The notes under the pieces were generated by a model. It was not told the DNA's origin, did no database searches, and was given only the letters and a program-made list of their open reading frames with translations. A stretch of DNA of 64,000 bases from NCBI RefSeq assembly GCF_030929595.1, contig NZ_JAVFVR010000006.1, positions 62,001-126,000 on the forward strand. Reading direction: 5' to 3'. The translations under genes were made by a program, and so were the position numbers. Below, one piece after another: positions 16,781 through 25,703 of the stretch; positions within the stretch are counted from its first letter, which is position 1; each line of letters opens with the position of its first letter. The stretch is from Flavobacterium sp. LHD-85. Its GTDB lineage: Bacteria; Bacteroidota; Bacteroidia; Flavobacteriales; Flavobacteriaceae.

Positions 16781-18436
16781 ATGAATACCAAACTAAAAAA
16801 CATTTTACTGTCTTTTCTTGCGTCTGGAACGGTTGTTTTTTACCAATCGAATGCACAGAATAATTCATCAAAACCAAATATTATTTTAATTATGGTAGAT
16901 GATATGGGATATTCAGATTTAGGAAATTACGGTTCCGAAATTAGCACTCCAAATCTAGATCGATTGGCAAAAGAAGGAACACGCCTTCGCGAATTTTACA
17001 ATAATTCCATCTGTGCGCCCACAAGAGCTTCTTTATTAACTGGACAATATCAGCATAAAGCTGGTGTTGGCTTTTTTGATGTCAATCTGGGTTTGCCAGC
17101 TTATCAAGGTTATTTAAACAAAGAATCTCTGACTTTAGGTGAAGTTTTTCGTTCGGGCGGCTATAGCACACTTTTATCAGGAAAATGGCATGTTGGTTCT
17201 GAAGATCAAGCACAATGGCCTAACCAAAGAGGTTTTGATAAATTTTATGGTATCTTAAAAGGAGCTTCTAATTACTTTGACACCAAACCTTTGCCTTTTG
17301 GAAAAACGCCTTATCCAGTAAAATTAATTCGCAATAATGAAGAGCTCCACCCAAAAGATGATTCTTATTATTTTACAGATGAAATTGGCAATAATGCGGT
17401 CACTTTCTTAGACGAACAAAACAAAGAAAATAAACCTTTCTTTTTATATCTAGCTTTTACAGCTCCACATTGGCCATTACAGGCAAAACCAGTTGATATT
17501 GCAAAATATAGAGGCAAATTTGATCAAGGTTGGGATGTTTTAAGAGAAAAACGAATTGAGAAATTAAAAGCTAATGGCATCCTGCCCGCAAATCAAACTG
17601 TTTCGCCAAGAGATCCTGAAGTTCCAGAATGGAGCAAACTGACTTATGACGAAAAACAATTCTGGAAAGCCAAAATGGAAGTCTATGCTGCAATGGTTGA
17701 CAATATGGATCAGAACGTAGGCAAAGTTTTGAATAAGCTAAAAGAACTGAAAAAAGACAAAAACACACTAATTATTTTTATTTCTGATAATGGTGCTCAA
17801 GGCGGATTTAATACTTACAATCCGCTAGGGAGAGGTTTAGTTCGAAATGACGGACCTGTAGGTTCTTCTGGTTCTTTTGATTATCAGGAACAAAACTGGG
17901 CCTATTTATCAAATACTCCGTTACAGAATTATAAAAACAATATGCACGAAGGTGGTTTCAGCTCGCCATTTATCGCTTGGTTTCCATCCAAAATTAAAGC
18001 GGGAAGAATCGATAAAGGAACTGGGCATATTATAGACCTTGCTCCTACTTTTTACGAATTGGCCGGAATTGAATATCCTAAAACTTTAAATGGTGTAAAT
18101 TCTAATCCGCTTGCTGGTAAAAGTTTGTTGCCCGTATTATTCGACAATGCTTCCGAAGTAAACCGTGGGGTGCCTTTATTTTGGGAAAGAGCTGGAAACA
18201 GAGCCGTTCGTGAAGGAAAATGGAAGCTGGTTTCTATTTATCCTTCTTATGAATGGGAACTTTACAATCTTGAAATAGACCGAGGGGAAACTACAAATGT
18301 GGCAGCTCAAAATCCTGGAATTGTAAATGAGCTTTCTGCGAAATATTTTGATTGGGCAGATAAAACAGGGGTTGTCGAATATAGCAAATTCAAACAAAAA
18401 GGAGAATTGATTCCGGGCGCTGCTGCTAAGAAATAA
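16781..18436 (+). CDS. Arylsulfatase (type I, Cys-type)
   Basis: A 551-residue secreted sulfatase. The signal peptide ends around NAQ (residue 26). The metal site is NIILIMVDDMGYSD (Asp40, Asp41). The formylglycine site is CAPTR at 78-82 followed by ASLLTGQYQHKAG. Other motifs are GKWHVG and FISDNGAQGG. The spacing and C-terminal pattern (WKLVSIYPSYEWELYNLEIDRGE) are typical of arylsulfatases of the AtsA kind. It is the last gene of the sulfatase unit: a two-tier terminator begins 48 bases after its stop codon. The third Cys-type sulfatase in one locus reinforces the reading of the locus as a sulfate-ester scavenging system. Confidence 0.94.
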   Translation: MNTKLKNILLSFLASGTVVFYQSNAQNNSSKPNIILIMVDDMGYSDLGNYGSEISTPNLDRLAKEGTRLREFYNNSICAPTRASLLTGQYQHKAGVGFFDVNLGLPAYQGYLNKESLTLGEVFRSGGYSTLLSGKWHVGSEDQAQWPNQRGFDKFYGILKGASNYFDTKPLPFGKTPYPVKLIRNNEELHPKDDSYYFTDEIGNNAVTFLDEQNKENKPFFLYLAFTAPHWPLQAKPVDIAKYRGKFDQGWDVLREKRIEKLKANGILPANQTVSPRDPEVPEWSKLTYDEKQFWKAKMEVYAAMVDNMDQNVGKVLNKLKELKKDKNTLIIFISDNGAQGGFNTYNPLGRGLVRNDGPVGSSGSFDYQEQNWAYLSNTPLQNYKNNMHEGGFSSPFIAWFPSKIKAGRIDKGTGHIIDLAPTFYELAGIEYPKTLNGVNSNPLAGKSLLPVLFDNASEVNRGVPLFWERAGNRAVREGKWKLVSIYPSYEWELYNLEIDRGETTNVAAQNPGIVNELSAKYFDWADKTGVVEYSKFKQKGELIPGAAAKK

Positions 18437-18483
18437 TTTAAGCTTTTAAGAAATTCAACTTTTTTCGAATTAGGGAAAGCACT

Positions 18484-18541
18484 AAAAGACCTAAAAAGTA
18501 AGCCTAACATCTTTTTGTTACTTATTTATTAGGTCTTTTTA
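18484..18541 (+). terminator. Terminator of the sulfatase unit
   Basis: The outer arms AAAAGACCTAA (18484-18494) and TTAGGTCTTTT (18529-18539) enclose an inner stem, AAGTAA (18496-18501) with TTACTT (18518-18523). A T-rich tail follows. It separates the sulfatase genes from the encapsulin operon, implying a separate promoter for the latter. Confidence 0.7.
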
Positions 18542-18618
18542 TTTCAAAACAAATCTAAAATGCCATAATTCTAACTTTTATTTGCAACTTAACAGAAAGA
18601 TATTTCTCTGTATATGAG

Positions 18619-18648
18619 CTGTTTGAATTAAATTTATGAATAACTTTA
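18619..18648 (+). promoter_or_regulatory. Weak candidate promoter of the encapsulin operon
   Basis: CTG at 18619-18621 and TAACTTTA at 18641-18648 are 19 bases apart and each differs by one base from the Bacteroidota consensus (TTG and TAnnTTTG). The start would be near 18652, 39 bases before the shell gene. A promoter is expected in this gap because a terminator lies upstream. Confidence 0.35.
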
Positions 18649-18690
18649 AGGAATCAAAAAATATTTTATAAACCTATTAAAACTAAAAAA

Positions 18691-19611
18691 ATGGCCGAAA
18701 CAAAACCACAACAGACCGCATTAGGCGATGTTGCAGCAAGACAGCTCGCAATAGCAACTCGTACCGTTCCGCAAATTGGAACCGTAACACCAAGATGGCT
18801 AACCCATTTATTGCATTGGACTCCAGTAGAATCGGGCGTATTTCGTTTAAACAAAGTTAAAAATGCCAATCATATCGAAGTAGATTGCTCTGCTCGTGAC
18901 GAAAGAGTTTTACCCAACACTTTTGTTGATTATATTGATAATCCGAGAGAATACAATCTTGCTGCCGTACAAACCATTGTCGATGTCCATACCCGTGTTT
19001 CTGACTTATACAGCAAACCATACAACCAAATTTCAGAGCAATTACGTCTGGCTATCGAAACGATTAAAGAACGCCAAGAAAGCGAATTAATAAACAATAA
19101 AGATTATGGATTATTAAGCAATGTGGTGCCTTCTCAAATTATTAAAACAAGAACTGGAGCGCCAACTCCCGATGATTTGGATGAATTGCTTACTAAAGTC
19201 TGGAAAGAACCTGGATTCTTTTTACTTCATCCGCTAGCCATTGCAGCTTTTGGCCGTGAATGTACTCGTCGTGGGGTTCCTCCTCCTACTACCTCTTTAT
19301 TTGGATCTCAATTTTTAACTTGGCGAGGAATTCCGCTTATTCCTTCAGACAAACTGCCAATTAAAAACGGAAAATCTAAAATCATTTTACTGCGTACAGG
19401 CGAAAGCCGTCAAGGCGTAATCGGGTTAATTCAGCCGGGGTTGCAAGGCGAACAATCTCCTGGATTATCGGTTCGTTTTATGGGAATCAACGAAAAAGCA
19501 ATTGCTTCTTATCTAGTTTCACTTTACTGCTCTTTGGCTATTTTGGTTGACGATGCCATAGCTGTATTAGAAGATGTAGAAATAGGAAAGTATCATGAGT
19601 ACAAATATTAA
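18691..19611 (+). CDS. Family 2A encapsulin shell protein (SrpI-like)
   Basis: The 306-residue protein matches the family 2A encapsulins, HK97-fold proteins that assemble into closed nanocompartments of about 25 nm. Recognisable parts are the extended N-terminal arm (RQLAIATRTVPQIGTVTPRW), the central block YNQISEQLRLAIETIKERQE, EPGFFLLHPLAIAAFGREC, and the C-terminal block GLIQPGLQGEQSPGLSVRFM. The family includes SrpI of Synechococcus elongatus, induced by sulfur starvation, and the Acinetobacter baumannii shell reported to store elemental sulfur. The next gene, a cysteine desulfurase with a disordered extension, is the standard cargo and starts 17 bases before this stop codon, so translation is probably coupled. 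I am confident of the family; the compartment's role in this organism is inferred. Confidence 0.93.
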   Translation: MAETKPQQTALGDVAARQLAIATRTVPQIGTVTPRWLTHLLHWTPVESGVFRLNKVKNANHIEVDCSARDERVLPNTFVDYIDNPREYNLAAVQTIVDVHTRVSDLYSKPYNQISEQLRLAIETIKERQESELINNKDYGLLSNVVPSQIIKTRTGAPTPDDLDELLTKVWKEPGFFLLHPLAIAAFGRECTRRGVPPPTTSLFGSQFLTWRGIPLIPSDKLPIKNGKSKIILLRTGESRQGVIGLIQPGLQGEQSPGLSVRFMGINEKAIASYLVSLYCSLAILVDDAIAVLEDVEIGKYHEYKY

Positions 19612-21526
19612 CAACAACGGTTTACCAAACATCGACGATTTGCAGCATTTGGCAAATGAGCTGTTCAAAGCCCTACCCAATGAGTTTCCAAAAGAAATTT
19701 CGTTGAGTCCAGACAAAGCTGAACATCCTCGTGCAACAAAGGTTGCTGAAACAATCTTGCAAACAGGAAATATTGCTTCATTAGATCAAATTCCTTTGGC
19801 AGTTCCGTCGAATGTGCAACCTACTCAGCATTCCTTTAGTGGGTTTGGCGCTTCTCCTTCCGCATCCACTTACCAAAACACAGGAGCTTTCGCTTTACCG
19901 CCAAATGCTGGGGCAGGATTTGACCCAAAAGGCGAAAAGAGTTCTTCAGGCGTTCAGGAAAACCACGATTTAAATATGGATGATCCACATACCGGTTTTC
20001 ATGATATTAATTTGAATAATGGAAATCCGCAGCTGAATGAAGAATCTGCTTTTTCGCCATTGTCTCTCAACAATCAATACCTGCCTTTTCAAACAGAAAA
20101 TTCTTCATTTGAAATTGAATTGCAGGCTGCATTAGCTTTTGTTGATACGCAATTTAAAAAACGAGAAGATTTTCCGTTCAACGAAAATGAAACGGCAACA
20201 TCGTATTATTTTTTAGAGCAGAATCCTTTTGCATTTGATAGAAAAAGTAACAATGTCATCGTCGGAAATTCTTTTCATCCTAAAGAAACTAACCTTTTCA
20301 AAGGACATCATTTTAATGCCGAATTAGTAAAAAAGGATTTTCCGATTCTGAGAGAAACTGTAAACGGAAAGCCCCTAGTTTGGTTTGATAATGCGGCGAC
20401 AACGCAGAAACCGCAATCAGTTATTGACAGAATTGCGTATTTCTACGAACACGAAAATTCGAATATTCATCGTGCCGCACACGAATTAGCAGCTCGCGCG
20501 TCTGATGCGTATGAAGCCGCCCGTGAAAAAGTAAAAACCTTTTTGAATGCCAGTTCGGCAAACGAAATTGTTTTTGTACGTGGCGCCACAGAAGGAATTA
20601 ATCTGGTTGCTTCAACTTGGGGAGATCAGAATTTAAATTCTGGTGATGAAATCATTGTGAGCAATTTAGAGCACCACGCGAATATTGTTCCGTGGAAACG
20701 TCTGGCTGACAGAAAAGGATTGAAACTAAGAGTTATTCCTGTTGATGATGACGGTCAGATTTTATTGGATGAATATGCAAAACTACTAAATCCGAGAACT
20801 CGATTAGTTGCTTTTACTCAAGTTTCGAATGCACTAGGAACTGTAACTCCTGCCAAAAAAATAGTTGAAATGGCACACGCTGCCGGAGCAAAAGTTTTGA
20901 TTGATGGTGCACAGTCTGTTTCGCATATGAAAGTAGATGTTCAGCATTTAAATCCAGATTGGCTGGTTTTCTCTGGACACAAATTATTTGGTCCAACAGG
21001 AATCGGCGCTTTATACGGAAAAGAGGATTTACTAAACGAAATGCAGCCGTATCAATCTGGCGGAAACATGATTCAGGATGTAACTTTTGAGGAAATTAAA
21101 TACCACAAAGCTCCGAATCGTTTTGAAGCTGGAACAGGAAATATTGCCGATGCCATTGGTCTTGGTGCCGCTATTGATTATGTAACAAAACTGGGAATTG
21201 AAGCAATCGGTCAGTACGAGCATTATTTATTGGAATATGCTACAAACCTTTTAAAACAAATTCCAGGTGTTAGATTAATAGGAACTGCCAAAGATAAAGC
21301 CAGCGTTTTGTCCTTTAACCTTCAAGGCTACTCAAACGATCAGGTCGGACAGGCCTTGAACAAAGAAGGAGTTGCAGTAAGAACTGGACATCATTGTGCA
21401 CAGCCTATTTTACGCAGAATGGGAGTCGAAACTACGGTTCGACCTTCATTGGCATTTTACAACACAACTCAGGATGTAGATACTTTTATTAAAACCTTAT
21501 GGGAATTGAAAAAAGTTAAATTCTAA
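19595..21526 (+). CDS. Encapsulin cargo cysteine desulfurase (SufS-like)
   Basis: A 643-residue protein in two parts. Residues 1-245 are of low complexity and probably disordered, with short ordered-looking segments (LPNIDDLQHLANELFKALP near 10-28, and the Gly/Pro/Ala-rich GFGASPSAS and ALPPNAGAGFD near 83-110). This is the targeting extension that loads family 2A cargo into shells. Residues 247-643 form a class V aminotransferase-fold desulfurase: the PLP lysine is Lys463 in SGHKLFGPTG and the catalytic persulfide Cys is Cys601 in RTGHHCAQP, both as in SufS. Ordinary SufS proteins have about 405 residues and no extension. It removes sulfur from cysteine to leave alanine. It overlaps the shell gene by 17 bases and is followed by a strong terminator, giving a two-gene operon. 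Confidence 0.94.
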   Translation: MSTNINNNGLPNIDDLQHLANELFKALPNEFPKEISLSPDKAEHPRATKVAETILQTGNIASLDQIPLAVPSNVQPTQHSFSGFGASPSASTYQNTGAFALPPNAGAGFDPKGEKSSSGVQENHDLNMDDPHTGFHDINLNNGNPQLNEESAFSPLSLNNQYLPFQTENSSFEIELQAALAFVDTQFKKREDFPFNENETATSYYFLEQNPFAFDRKSNNVIVGNSFHPKETNLFKGHHFNAELVKKDFPILRETVNGKPLVWFDNAATTQKPQSVIDRIAYFYEHENSNIHRAAHELAARASDAYEAAREKVKTFLNASSANEIVFVRGATEGINLVASTWGDQNLNSGDEIIVSNLEHHANIVPWKRLADRKGLKLRVIPVDDDGQILLDEYAKLLNPRTRLVAFTQVSNALGTVTPAKKIVEMAHAAGAKVLIDGAQSVSHMKVDVQHLNPDWLVFSGHKLFGPTGIGALYGKEDLLNEMQPYQSGGNMIQDVTFEEIKYHKAPNRFEAGTGNIADAIGLGAAIDYVTKLGIEAIGQYEHYLLEYATNLLKQIPGVRLIGTAKDKASVLSFNLQGYSNDQVGQALNKEGVAVRTGHHCAQPILRRMGVETTVRPSLAFYNTTQDVDTFIKTLWELKKVKF

Positions 21527-21604
21527 AAAAAATGAGTCAATGCTATTAAAACACTGACTCATAAGAAATAGTTACTTTTTTTGATATTTTAAGTAATTAT
21601 AACC

Positions 21605-21639
21605 AAAAGGCGATTGTTTAAAAACAATCGCCTTTTTTT
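21605..21639 (+). terminator. Terminator of the encapsulin operon
   Basis: AAAAGGCGATTGTTT and AACAATCGCCTTTTTTT form a long GC-containing stem with a short A-loop and a T-run. It lies 78 bases after the desulfurase stop codon. Confidence 0.85.
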
Positions 21640-21725
21640 AAGTTACAAAAAAATCTTCTACAAATAAAGGTCGCTCTATAAATTGCAGATAGACTATTTT
21701 TATGTTTTTTATATTTAAAAGTTAC

Positions 21726-21844
21726 CGCTCCAGCAGAGCGACATAATCTATACTCTATAAACATTTTTTATATTTCGCCTCACCGAGGCTCTTGTTTTGA
21801 AGGTAATAACATTTAATCTATAAATATTTCGTCCCTTCCGGGAC
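21726..21844. repeat. Chain of three short hairpins at 51-53 base spacing
   Basis: Three GC-rich hairpins stand in AT-rich DNA: CGCTC-cagca-GAGCG (21726-21740), GCCTC-acc-GAGGC (21777-21789) and GTCCC-ttcc-GGGAC (21831-21844). Before each of the last two is a similar AT-rich sequence (CTATAAACATTT, CTATAAATATTT). The stems differ in sequence but keep their pairing, so structure rather than sequence seems conserved. It is not a CRISPR array, because the repeats are not identical. Confidence 0.6.
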
Positions 21845-21868
21845 TTACCCTCTCAAAAAAACAACTTC

Positions 21869-23122
21869 TTAATTTTTAAACTCATTCAAAGATTTCTCGA
21901 TAATCTCAAGACATTCTTTAATCTGCTCTTCGGTCATTACCAAAGGCGGAGCCAGCCTGATTTTATTTCCGTGGGTTGGTTTAGCCAATAATCCGTTGTC
22001 TCTAAATTTCAAGCAGATTTCCCAAGCCAGATCAGATTCTTCATCAGTGTTGATTACAATTGCGTTCAAAAGTCCTTTTCCTCGAACCAGCGTAATTAAA
22101 TTATTCTTTTCAGCAATTTTATTTAATCCTTCTCTTAAAATAACCCCTAAACGTTCTGCATTCTCAGCCAGTTTTTCGTCTTTAATAACCTCAAGAGCCG
22201 CAATAGCAACAGCTGCTGCAACAGGATTTCCTCCAAAAGTAGATCCGTGTTGTCCCGGTTTAATCACATTCATGATTTCGTCATTACACAAAACAGCCGA
22301 AACTGGATAAACGCCACCAGAAATTGCTTTTCCTAAAATCAAAACATCTGGCTGCACATTTTCATGATGAACGGCTAATAGTTTTCCCGTACGCGCAATT
22401 CCCGTCTGAACCTCATCGGCAATAAAAAGTACGTTGTGTTTTTCGCAAAGTGCTTTTGCTTTCGCTAAATAACCTTCAGAAGGAACATAAACTCCTGCTT
22501 CACCTTGAATTGGCTCAACTAAGAATCCTGCAATATTTTTAGATGAATTTAAAGCATTTTCAAGAGCTTCTAAATTATCATATTCGATTTTGATGAAACC
22601 ATCAGTAAAAGGTCCGAAATTTTTGCGTGCTGTTTCATCATTAGAAAATGAAATGATAGTTGTAGTTCTTCCGTGAAAGTTATTTTCGCACACAATAATC
22701 TGTGCCTGATTTTCTGGAATTCCTTTTACTTCATACGCCCATTTTCTTGAAATTTTCAAGGCTGTTTCAACTGCTTCGGCACCCGTATTCATTGGAAGAA
22801 CTTTATCGAAACCAAAATAGTTCGTTACATATTCTTCGTAGTTTCCTAATTTATCATTGTAAAAAGCACGCGAAGTCAAAGTCAGTTTTTGCGCCTGCTC
22901 AACCATTGCGTTCACAATTTTAGGATGGCAATGGCCTTGATTTACCGCAGAATAAGCAGATAAAAAATCATAATACTTCTTCCCGTCAACATCCCATACA
23001 TATACGCCTTCTCCACGCTCTAAAACTACAGGAAGCGGGTGATAATTATGAGCTCCATATTTGTTTTCTTTTTCGATCAAAACTTCTGATTTTGACGAAA
23101 GTGTTTTTTCTGTACTTATCAT
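21869..23122 (-). CDS. rocD: Ornithine aminotransferase
   Basis: The 417-residue protein is a class III PLP aminotransferase with the ornithine aminotransferase pattern [20 protein letters not shown] near residues 51-70. It also has the cofactor segment [12 protein letters not shown], the motif EPIQGEAGV and the PLP lysine Lys265 in [10 protein letters not shown]. It converts ornithine and 2-oxoglutarate to glutamate semialdehyde and glutamate, the link between arginine breakdown and proline or glutamate. It has its own predicted promoter and is divergent from an Lrp/AsnC regulator 225 bases away, which is a likely controller. The length is normal for the family. Confidence 0.95.
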   Translation of the reverse strand: MISTEKTLSSKSEVLIEKENKYGAHNYHPLPVVLERGEGVYVWDVDGKKYYDFLSAYSAVNQGHCHPKIVNAMVEQAQKLTLTSRAFYNDKLGNYEEYVTNYFGFDKVLPMNTGAEAVETALKISRKWAYEVKGIPENQAQIIVCENNFHGRTTTIISFSNDETARKNFGPFTDGFIKIEYDNLEALENALNSSKNIAGFLVEPIQGEAGVYVPSEGYLAKAKALCEKHNVLFIADEVQTGIARTGKLLAVHHENVQPDVLILGKAISGGVYPVSAVLCNDEIMNVIKPGQHGSTFGGNPVAAAVAIAALEVIKDEKLAENAERLGVILREGLNKIAEKNNLITLVRGKGLLNAIVINTDEESDLAWEICLKFRDNGLLAKPTHGNKIRLAPPLVMTEEQIKECLEIIEKSLNEFKN

Positions 23123-23141
23123 AATATGCTTTTTATTTCCG

Positions 23142-23170
23142 CAAAAATATTAAAATTAAACAAATAACAA
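23142..23170 (-). promoter_or_regulatory. Predicted rocD promoter
   Basis: On the minus strand TTG (23168-23170) is followed after 18 bases by TATTTTTG (23142-23149), matching the Bacteroidota -33/-7 pattern. Transcription would start near 23138, 16 bases before the rocD start codon. Confidence 0.55.
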
Positions 23171-23347
23171 TTCGAAAAACAAAGTTTTGACTTAAATATA
23201 ACAAAATAAAAGTCAAAACTTAAAAATTACCATCTATAAAAAGGCATATTTATTTTTTCGAGAAGTTTGATTAGATGACAGTTTATTAAAAAAAAGAATT
23301 ACTTTTATGAATCGCAAAAGACTCAATTTAAAAACGATTTTTACTGA

Positions 23348-23800
23348 ATGGAATTATTAGACGAATTTGATATTAGTATCCTAAAAGAATTAGAAAAAGA
23401 CGGAAGAATGGCCTTTTCTGCTATCGCTACTAATCTTAAAATATCAAATACAATGGTGCATCAGCGTATTAACAGAATGATTGAACAAGGTGTAATTGGT
23501 GGCATCAAACCCATTATTCAAGAAAAGAAGATAGGCTACGACTGGGCTTCTTTTACTGGGCTTACACTAAACAAAGATTCTGATTCTGAAAGAATTATTG
23601 AAGCCCTGAAAGAAATTCCTGAAATTACCGAATGTTATTATGTAACAGGTTCTTTTACGCTCTACATAAAAATCATAGCAAAAAATCATGAACATATGCG
23701 CCGCATTCTTTATGAAAAAATCGACGGAATACCTGGTATTGACAAGACCGATTCTATTGTAGAATTGGGCTGTGCTTTTAAACGAAACATATCATTATAA
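23348..23800 (+). CDS. Lrp/AsnC family transcriptional regulator
   Basis: A 150-residue protein of normal length for the family. The N-terminal helix-turn-helix is in residues 5-50 (LDEFDISILKELEKDGRM, then ATNLKISNTMVHQRINRM), followed by the alpha/beta RAM ligand-binding domain (about 65-145; ECYYVTGSFTLYIKI). Such proteins form octamers that sense amino acids. Its divergent position next to rocD suggests control of arginine/ornithine breakdown, with an amino acid of that pathway as a plausible effector. It ends before a strong terminator and is monocistronic. Confidence 0.92.
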   Translation: MELLDEFDISILKELEKDGRMAFSAIATNLKISNTMVHQRINRMIEQGVIGGIKPIIQEKKIGYDWASFTGLTLNKDSDSERIIEALKEIPEITECYYVTGSFTLYIKIIAKNHEHMRRILYEKIDGIPGIDKTDSIVELGCAFKRNISL

Positions 23801-23831
23801 GAGAAAAATATTCTTTTAAAATATAGGCTAC

Positions 23832-23867
23832 AAACCTCACAAGAATTTACTTGTGAGGTTTTTTTGT
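23832..23867 (+). terminator. Terminator after the Lrp-type gene
   Basis: AAACCTCACAAG and CTTGTGAGGTTT form a perfect 12-bp stem with a six-base loop followed by a T-run. Confidence 0.85.
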
Positions 23868-23907
23868 AACATAATATTTCTGATATTTGTTAAAAATTGA
23901 AGAAATC

Positions 23908-24681
23908 ATGAAAAACTCCATAATCATTTTATTCAGTGCAATCTTATTTTCTAATCTTATGAATGCGCAATTAAAACCAGTAAAATACACAGAAGGAAGC
24001 CAGCAGCTAAATGGCTTATTTATAAAATCTGCTAAAAAAAGCAGTAACAATCCAGGAATCTTACTTTTACCAGCATGGCTAGGAATTGATAATGCTTCTA
24101 AAGGAATCGCAGAAGAATTATCTAAACTGGGCTATCACGTTTTTATCGCTGATATTTATGGCGAAGGAAATTATCCTAAAAATACTGGGGAAGCAGGAAA
24201 ACAGGCTGGTTTTTATAAAACTAATTTCGAAGCTTATCAAAAACGTATTGACGCTGCTTTGAAAGAATTAGTCAAATCTGGTGCAAATGCTGACAATATT
24301 GTTGCTATTGGATATTGCTTTGGCGGAAGCGGTGTTCTTGAAGCTGCTCGCGGACATTTGAATGTAAAAGGCATTGCTTCGTTTCACGGTGGTTTAGGAA
24401 AAGATGCGAGTAGAAAAAATGAACCAATTTCTACAAAAGTTCTTATTTGCCATGGAGCTGATGATCCGTTTGTTTCAAAAGACGAAATCGCAGCTTTTCA
24501 GCAGGAAATGCGTGATGGAAAAGCAGACTGGGAAATGATTTATTATGCAAATGCGGTTCACTCTTTTACAAACCCGGAAGCCGGAAATGATAATTCTAAA
24601 GGCGCAGCATATAATGCTGTTGCAGCAAAAAGATCTTTTGACCATTTACAGCTTTTCTTAAACGAAGTCCTGAAAAAATAA
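23908..24681 (+). CDS. Dienelactone hydrolase family protein (secreted)
   Basis: I place the start at the ATG at 23908 because it gives a clean signal peptide (MKNSIIILFSAILFSNLMNAQ); an in-frame TTG seven codons upstream would spoil it. The mature part is an alpha/beta hydrolase of the dienelactone hydrolase family: the nucleophile is the Cys of GYCFGGSG, and later motifs CHGADDPFV (acid) and NAVHSFTNPEAG (His) complete the triad. The protein has 257 residues and probably acts in the periplasm. The substrate is unknown; members of this family often cleave esters or lactones and many are simply stress-related esterases. It lies alone between a terminator and the DUF3667 gene. Confidence 0.85.
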   Translation: MKNSIIILFSAILFSNLMNAQLKPVKYTEGSQQLNGLFIKSAKKSSNNPGILLLPAWLGIDNASKGIAEELSKLGYHVFIADIYGEGNYPKNTGEAGKQAGFYKTNFEAYQKRIDAALKELVKSGANADNIVAIGYCFGGSGVLEAARGHLNVKGIASFHGGLGKDASRKNEPISTKVLICHGADDPFVSKDEIAAFQQEMRDGKADWEMIYYANAVHSFTNPEAGNDNSKGAAYNAVAAKRSFDHLQLFLNEVLKK

Positions 24682-24719
24682 TTAAAAAACTACCAGAACA
24701 AATCAATTAACATAAACCA

Positions 24720-25694
24720 ATGTCACATAATAAAATTAGAGAAGACAAAACTTGTCTAAACTGCAGGCATGTTGTTGAACAAAAATACTGCCCAAACTGC
24801 GGACAAGAAAACAGCGATAGCCGAAAAACTTTTCATCATTTATTTGTTCATTTCTTTGAAGATTTGACGCACTACGAAAATGCTTTTTGGAAAACAATAA
24901 AAAATCTGCTGTTCAAACCGTCTACACTTACAAAAGAATATCTTTCAGGAAAACGTTTGTCTTATCTTGCACCGGTTCGGCTTTACATTTTTATAAGTTT
25001 TATTACATTTTTGTTAATTGCAATGTTTCCAAACAATGTAGGTGAAAAAATTGATAAAAGTGAAGAAGCGCTTAACAAAGAACTCTCTAAGGCTACTGAC
25101 AGTCTAAATATAAGCAGAAAGGACGACAAAAGATATTTCCATTTTAAAACGATGAAAGAACTTGATTCGATTCAGAAATATGGAAAAGAAAGCGAGAAGC
25201 TAAATGCTTCCTCTTATTGGTTTTCTGAAAAAGCAATACACGTAACGGAAAAATATACTAAAAAAGAGATTTATGAAAAATTCGTTGAATCGTTCTTTCA
25301 TAATCTTCCTAAAATCCTCTTTATAATAATGCCGTTTTTTGCTTTTTTCTTGTGGCTTTTCCATAATAAAAAAAGATGGTATTATTTTGATCATGGAATT
25401 TTCACACTCCACTATTTTTCTTTCCTATTACTAATTTTTCTCATCATGTTTATCATCGATAGAGTAATTGGTCTTTTTGGAGAAGATAGTCCGCTGTCTT
25501 TTATATCATCAATTACAACATTTGCAGGAACCGTTTGGATGTGCTATTATTTTTACCCTGCACACCACCGTTTTTATGGCGAGTCGAGAATAGTGTCTTT
25601 TATAAAAAGCTTTTTATTGTTTATAATAAATTCTCTTTTTATCCTATTTTTACTCACTTTATACGTTCTTTATACCTTTATTAATTTACACTAA
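24720..25694 (+). CDS. DUF3667-family zinc-ribbon membrane protein
   Basis: A 324-residue protein. The N-terminus has two CxxC pairs (CLNCRHVVEQKYCPNCGQ, residues 12-29) that probably bind zinc. The conserved segment TFHHLFVHFFEDLTHYENAFWKT follows, then four to five membrane segments from about residue 90. Between the first and second is a charged, coiled-coil-like stretch (about 110-195). The N-terminal block is typical of the DUF3667 family, widespread in Bacteroidota and without known function. It is followed after nine bases by the M28 peptidase gene, so the two may be co-transcribed. Confidence 0.82.
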   Translation: MSHNKIREDKTCLNCRHVVEQKYCPNCGQENSDSRKTFHHLFVHFFEDLTHYENAFWKTIKNLLFKPSTLTKEYLSGKRLSYLAPVRLYIFISFITFLLIAMFPNNVGEKIDKSEEALNKELSKATDSLNISRKDDKRYFHFKTMKELDSIQKYGKESEKLNASSYWFSEKAIHVTEKYTKKEIYEKFVESFFHNLPKILFIIMPFFAFFLWLFHNKKRWYYFDHGIFTLHYFSFLLLIFLIMFIIDRVIGLFGEDSPLSFISSITTFAGTVWMCYYFYPAHHRFYGESRIVSFIKSFLLFIINSLFILFLLTLYVLYTFINLH

Positions 25695-25703
25695 CTATAA
25701 GAA

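Larger units (their letters stand above)
21527..21868. other. Convergent gap of 342 bases
   Basis: The gap between the convergent desulfurase and rocD genes holds the terminator at 21605-21639 and a chain of small GC-rich hairpins at 21726-21844. I see no gene in it. Confidence 0.7.

Noticed and set aside
21726..21844. CRISPR array
   Set aside because: The repeats are not identical, are only 10-15 bases long and no cas gene is near.
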